DNA from: Bifidobacterium psychraerophilum
GTDB lineage: Bacteria; Actinomycetota; Actinomycetes; Actinomycetales; Bifidobacteriaceae
DNA: 64,000 nucleotides
Assembly: GCF_000741705.1 (NCBI RefSeq)
Contig: NZ_JGZI01000010.1
Coordinates: 558,001-622,000 of the forward strand
Direction: 5' to 3'
A model generated the notes under the pieces. That model did not search any database and was not told the DNA's origin. It saw only the letters and a list, made by a program, of their open reading frames with translations. Of the stretch, positions 60,545 through 64,000 are shown one piece after another. Each line of letters begins with the position of its first letter. The first letter of the stretch is position 1. The position numbers were made by a program, and so were the translations under genes.

Positions 60545-61699
60545 TCAGAGCACGGACAGCTCCTTGCGCAGTACCATTGCCGCGGCTCCGAGCATCGCGG
60601 CATCCTCACCGAGATTCGACAGCTGCACATGCACCGCGTCCATGAATCTGGATCGTGCCAGGGCGTCGATGCTTCGCTGCGTGGCTTGGACCATTGTTTC
60701 GTCCACAAGCCTGCGCGGACCTGACAGCACGATCTGCGTGATGTTCGTCATCGCGACCGGCATCGCCAGAGCCCGTCCGAGATTCTGACCCGCCTCATCG
60801 AGTATGCCCGACCTGCCATCGGGGTCCTTGCTGATGCGCTCGTCAAGCACCGGCACGGAGACCATGGTCTCCAGGCATCCCGTTTTCCCGCAGACACATG
60901 GAACCGTGCCTCCCGACATCACGACATGCCCGATTTCACCTGCCGTGAAGCCTCTGCCTCTGACGATGCCGTCGGAGATCAGCACCCCGGCGCCGATACC
61001 CTTGGCGATCTGCACCAGAATCATGTCCGGCGATCCGCCTGCGAAATACCGTTCGGCGAATACGGCCGCATCGGCATCGTTGGCGACCACCACAGGGCAG
61101 TCGGCTACATCCGCCAGCACGGAGGGAAGGTCCATATTGACCCATCCGAGATTCGGGGCCTCGATGACCAGCCCTTCGTCATTGACCGTTCCTGGCGTCG
61201 CGACGGCGATGCCGATGACCTTGGACCGGCACCCTTGGCATACCTTGTTGCACAGTTCCCGTATCGCTTCCACATCAAGCACCGCCTGCGGCGGGCAGTC
61301 AAGCTCCTCGCGCAGCAGCACACCGCCGACGAGATTCATGGCCAGGGCGCGGATATGCGTGCTGTCCGAAAGATCCATCGCTACCACGCAACCGGCATCC
61401 TGATTGAAGCCTATGTCCAGCGCCGGCTTACCCGGTCTGGGGAGGTTCTTGTACTCCCCCTCGATCAGCAGGCCGTCCTTGATCAGCTCGGCGACGACAT
61501 CGGATGTCGAGACTTTCGACATCCCGGTGATCTTGGCGAGTTGCGCACGCGAAAGCCATGTCTTCGGATACAGGGCCCGCATGATTGCGGTTCGATTGCG
61601 CAGCCGGATATCCGATGGGGCCGCACTGGCCAGACGGCGTGAACCCGATTCACGTTTCAAGCCCACGATCTCTCCCAACACGGGTACCTGTGCCGCCAT
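60545..61699 (-). CDS. ROK-family transcriptional regulator, NagC-like
   Basis: Predicted sugar-responsive repressor or activator of this locus. The 384-aa protein has an N-terminal winged helix-turn-helix (SRAQLAKITGMSKVSTSDVVAELIKD) followed by the ROK sugar-binding domain: VVANDADAAVFAERYF, AKGIGAGVLISDG, GEIGHVVMSGG and the zinc motif CVCGKTGCLE. ATG 61699 follows AAGGAGG with good spacing. It lies between the permease and GH20 genes on the same strand. The candidate operator 61778-61791 lies just upstream of it. The effector is probably GlcNAc or GlcNAc-6-phosphate (inference). Confidence 0.9.
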   Translation of the reverse strand: MAAQVPVLGEIVGLKRESGSRRLASAAPSDIRLRNRTAIMRALYPKTWLSRAQLAKITGMSKVSTSDVVAELIKDGLLIEGEYKNLPRPGKPALDIGFNQDAGCVVAMDLSDSTHIRALAMNLVGGVLLREELDCPPQAVLDVEAIRELCNKVCQGCRSKVIGIAVATPGTVNDEGLVIEAPNLGWVNMDLPSVLADVADCPVVVANDADAAVFAERYFAGGSPDMILVQIAKGIGAGVLISDGIVRGRGFTAGEIGHVVMSGGTVPCVCGKTGCLETMVSVPVLDERISKDPDGRSGILDEAGQNLGRALAMPVAMTNITQIVLSGPRRLVDETMVQATQRSIDALARSRFMDAVHVQLSNLGEDAAMLGAAAMVLRKELSVL

Positions 61700-61777
61700 A
61701 ACCGCCTCCTTATGCCATCTGCCGATGTCCTGCCATCCCTGGGTCCGAAACCGCCGGATGCCAGGCACACGCATGTA

Positions 61778-61791
61778 TATAGTTAACAATA
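61778..61791. promoter_or_regulatory. Candidate ROK operator, imperfect palindrome
   Basis: TATAGTTAACAATA is a 14-bp palindrome with one mismatch around a central GTTAAC, in a clearly AT-rich patch of a GC-rich gap. It lies about 80 nt upstream of the ROK regulator start and immediately after the malG-type permease stop, the expected place for an internal promoter and autoregulation. Binding is not shown. Confidence 0.45.
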
Positions 61792-61792
61792 C

Positions 61793-62668
61793 TCACTTAA
61801 TAGCCCCTTCGGTGATTCCTTTCACCATATTGCCCTGAATAATCATGAAGAATATGACGACGGGCAGGGAGAAGAGCACCGAGGCGGCCATCTGCCCGCC
61901 GAAATCCGTGCCCATAGGAGTGGAGAAACTGGCCAGCCACACCGGCAGGGTGTATTTCGACTGGTCCTTCATGAAGGTGAAAGCCGTCAGATAGTCATTC
62001 CATGCGGCGATGAAGGCGAAGACCGAAGTCGAGATGATGCCGGGTGCAACCAATGGGAAGGTGATCATCCGAAGGATCTGCCATTCACTGGCACCTTCCA
62101 CCCTCGCCGATTCGAAGATATCGACCGGAATGGCGAGGAAGAAACCCCTCATATTCCAGATCGAGAAGGGCAGCACCGCTGCGATGTAGGCCAGTATCAG
62201 ACCCATGTAACTGTTGAGCAGCCCCAGTTGGTTGAACACGATGAACTGCGGGATCAGAAGCGCCGTACCGGGCAGCATCTGGATCGCCAGAACAGTGACC
62301 ATAATCGAACGTCGCCCTTTGAAACGGTACAGGGTGAGCGCCGCGCAGGCCAGGAAGGCCAGCAGTACCGAAAGCACCACGGAGACCGTGGTGGTCAGCA
62401 CGGAGTTGAACAGATTGACCAGGAACTGGGTCTGGAATATGGCCGTGCGGAAATTCTGCAACGACCAGTGCGTGGGCAGGAACACCGGATTGACCGTCAT
62501 CACCTCGTTGCGGGGCTTGAAGGCGGTTATCACCATCCAATACACCGGGAAGAACCAGATGACGCAGAAGATCGCAGCCGCCGTGTTCGTCCTCAGACGC
62601 CCCCAAGGGAAACGTTTTTTCGCCTTCACCGGGATGTCCCGGACAGCATCATTGTCCCTTGCGCTCAT
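61793..62668 (-). CDS. Sugar ABC transporter permease, MalG type
   Basis: Second membrane subunit of the carbohydrate importer. The 291-aa protein has an N-terminal helix (TAAAIFCVIWFFPVYWMVITAF), then five more helices and the EAA loop IFESARVEGASEWQILRMIT followed by FPLVAPGIISTSVFAF. This is the usual MalG/GtsC pattern. The start overlaps the stop of the MalF-type gene (ATGA), so both are coupled. The gene starts MSARDNDAVRDIPVKAKKRF; basic cytoplasmic N-terminus. Confidence 0.94.
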   Translation of the reverse strand: MSARDNDAVRDIPVKAKKRFPWGRLRTNTAAAIFCVIWFFPVYWMVITAFKPRNEVMTVNPVFLPTHWSLQNFRTAIFQTQFLVNLFNSVLTTTVSVVLSVLLAFLACAALTLYRFKGRRSIMVTVLAIQMLPGTALLIPQFIVFNQLGLLNSYMGLILAYIAAVLPFSIWNMRGFFLAIPVDIFESARVEGASEWQILRMITFPLVAPGIISTSVFAFIAAWNDYLTAFTFMKDQSKYTLPVWLASFSTPMGTDFGGQMAASVLFSLPVVIFFMIIQGNMVKGITEGAIK

Positions 62669-63663
62669 AGGTCCTCACCTGACTTCAGTAGATTGCGGAT
62701 GTAGACACCGGTAAGCACGAGCAGCATCAGCATGGTGATGACCGCGATGGCCGACCCCTGGCCGATATCGAAACTCACAAAGGCCTTGGTGTAGGTGAAG
62801 ACCCCGATGGTCGCGGTCGAACCCGCCGGCCCGCCCTGCGAGACCAGCCAGATCTGGTTGAAGACATTGAAATCCCAGATGACGGAAAGAATCGCGACCA
62901 CGAGAAGATTCGGCTTGATCATCGGCACGAGTATCTGCCAGTACAAGCGCCACGAACCCGCCCCGTCGAGTTGGGCCGCCTCCAGGCACGAGTGGTCCAC
63001 CGCTATCGTCGCCGCATACAGGGTGATGGCGATGTATGGCACGGCCTGCCAGACCACGAGCATCCATATGCATATCAAGGCGAGCGCCGTGTTGTTCGAC
63101 CATGCGGTATTGCTCATATCACCGAAGATGCGCAGTCTGGTCAGCATCCAGTTCACCACGCCGTACCCCGGCTGGAACAACCACTTCCACACGATCGATG
63201 AGGCGACGTTCGGCATCGCCCATGCGAAGATCAGCACGAAGGTCACCAGGTAGCGCATCGCGCCGTTCAGCCGTGTCATCATCTGCGAGATGTACATGCC
63301 GATCAGCACGCTGCCGAGCACCAGGGCCGCCGTGAACAGCACGGTGCGCAGTATCGCAAACCAGAACTCGCTGTCGCTCAGGGCGATCACATATTGCCTG
63401 AGCCCGACGATATTGAATTCACCGGTGAACAGGGAACGCTGGTTGAAGTCGGAGAATGACGAGATCAGGAGGAACACGATGGGCACGGCGACCAGTGCGA
63501 TGAGGATCAGTCCGGTCGGACCGAAAAGCATGGCCGCCGTTTTGCCGTCATTGCTCCTCAAACCACGCTGCCTCTTGTTCCGGCGCCTGGGAGCGCCCTG
63601 ATCCCGTGAAGGGTCTTCCCCACTGTGCGGGACAGGACCCACCCCTGTTGTCACGGATGTCAT
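62665..63663 (-). CDS. Sugar ABC transporter permease, MalF type
   Basis: First membrane subunit of the carbohydrate importer. The 332-aa protein begins with a basic, polar stretch of about 45 residues and then six helices (AMLFGPTGLILIALVAVPIVFLL first). The EAA loop is CLEAAQLDGAGSWRLYWQILVPM, and NQIWLVSQGGPAGSTATIG is typical of sugar permeases. ATG 63663 has AAAGGAGG at five nt. The binding-protein gene is upstream; no ATPase gene is in view, as is common when a shared MsmK-like ATPase serves several importers. Confidence 0.94.
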   Translation of the reverse strand: MTSVTTGVGPVPHSGEDPSRDQGAPRRRNKRQRGLRSNDGKTAAMLFGPTGLILIALVAVPIVFLLISSFSDFNQRSLFTGEFNIVGLRQYVIALSDSEFWFAILRTVLFTAALVLGSVLIGMYISQMMTRLNGAMRYLVTFVLIFAWAMPNVASSIVWKWLFQPGYGVVNWMLTRLRIFGDMSNTAWSNNTALALICIWMLVVWQAVPYIAITLYAATIAVDHSCLEAAQLDGAGSWRLYWQILVPMIKPNLLVVAILSVIWDFNVFNQIWLVSQGGPAGSTATIGVFTYTKAFVSFDIGQGSAIAVITMLMLLVLTGVYIRNLLKSGEDL

Positions 63664-63684
63664 ACATCCTCCTTTCACATCATC

Positions 63685-63750
63685 TGCCCGGGTACCGTTC
63701 ACGAAAGCCGACTCGGTAGACGGCACCCGGGCACAGGGCCAAGGCCCGTG
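63685..63750 (-). terminator. Intercistronic hairpins between sugar-binding protein and MalF genes
   Basis: A 9-bp inverted repeat TGCCCGGGT (63685-63693) with ACCCGGGCA (63725-63733) encloses a 31-nt loop. A second hairpin, GGGCC-AA-GGCCC with flanking CAC/GTG (63732-63750), overlaps its right edge, so the two exclude each other. As at the peptide operon, this may set binding-protein to permease ratio (inference). Confidence 0.5.
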
Positions 63751-63797
63751 CCGCTTACGCCCCATGACCCCTGAGACCGCTATGGCCCTCAGAATCA

Positions 63798-64000
63798 CTA
63801 CTTGGCGAACACCTCGTCCATATGGGCATCGAAGGTCTTCGCCGCCTGCTCCGGCGTGGCCGTGCCGGTTGCGATCGACTGGGTGAAGGAGTTCACCGAT
63901 TTGTCACCCTCGATGGTCGCCCAGTTCGGTGAGCCCGGCGTGGCCTTCGAGTTCTTCGCCGCCTCGAAGAACCCCTTCTGGGCCTCCGGGAAGTCACTCG
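63798..64000 (-). CDS. Sugar-binding protein of the ABC importer, C-terminal end only
   Basis: The last 67 codons before the stop TAG (63798-63800) are visible; the 5' part is outside the window. The sequence EAQKGFFEAAKNSKATPGSP, NWATIEGDKSVNSFTQSI and TGTATPEQAAKTFDAHMDEV then FAK is typical of the C-terminal helices of extracellular family-1 sugar-binding proteins. It lies upstream of the permease genes in the usual order. The ligand cannot be inferred from this end. Confidence 0.85.
   Translation of the reverse strand, partial: SDFPEAQKGFFEAAKNSKATPGSPNWATIEGDKSVNSFTQSIATGTATPEQAAKTFDAHMDEVFAK

Overview
The window is chromosomal DNA from a high-GC Gram-positive bacterium, most likely a Bifidobacterium or close relative (inference). 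The signs are G/C-rich third codon positions, an actinobacterial core gene set, the small actinobacterial ribosomal protein bL37, the neighbourhood parA-scpA-scpB close to xerD, a fused MsrA/MsrB, and a GlcNAc/hexosamine locus with an intracellular GH20 and ROK proteins. No tRNA, rRNA, CRISPR array, prophage or insertion sequence was seen.

Layout. 1-600: exonuclease III, cut by the window edge. 786-6611: an oligopeptide ABC operon (binding lipoprotein, two permeases, one fused double ATPase). 6926-7879: xerC. 8057-11941: a MacB/FtsX-type exporter and a small conserved protein. 11971-14695: tyrA and pheA overlapping a small membrane protein. 14939-16861: typA. 17202-20213: a large LPxTG surface/pilin-like protein whose 5' coding end holds a run of 15 G (C on the + strand), so it is probably phase variable. 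20413-24501: an MFS transporter and scpB-scpA-parA. 24830-27664: an AT-rich start followed by a PotD-like lipoprotein and a YtcJ-like amidohydrolase, both opposite in strand to their surroundings. 27733-30253: xerD and rplT-rpmI-infC, where infC appears to start with ATT. 30568-36508: msrAB, a membrane spermidine-synthase-like protein, thiamine pyrophosphokinase, an ArsC/Spx-like protein, GAPDH and a YbaK protein. 36545-41365: ispH, an aldose epimerase, bL37, an ECF sigma factor with a degenerate anti-sigma partner, and a DEDDh exonuclease.

41508-47548 is a cell-wall group: a FemAB-like transferase, a PLP aminotransferase-like protein on the other strand, a lysine/ornithine-type MurE, a D-aspartate-ligase-like ATP-grasp protein and an aspartate racemase. 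Together they predict a peptidoglycan stem peptide cross-linked through D-Asp. 47511-55122: smc, folC, pepP and a NUDIX hydrolase.

55228-64000 is one co-oriented amino-sugar locus read leftwards: binding protein (cut by the edge), two sugar ABC permeases, ROK regulator, GH20 hexosaminidase, ROK kinase, nagB, nagA. It would import a GlcNAc-containing oligosaccharide, release the sugar in the cytoplasm, phosphorylate it, deacetylate it and deaminate it to fructose-6-phosphate. No ATPase for this importer is in view.
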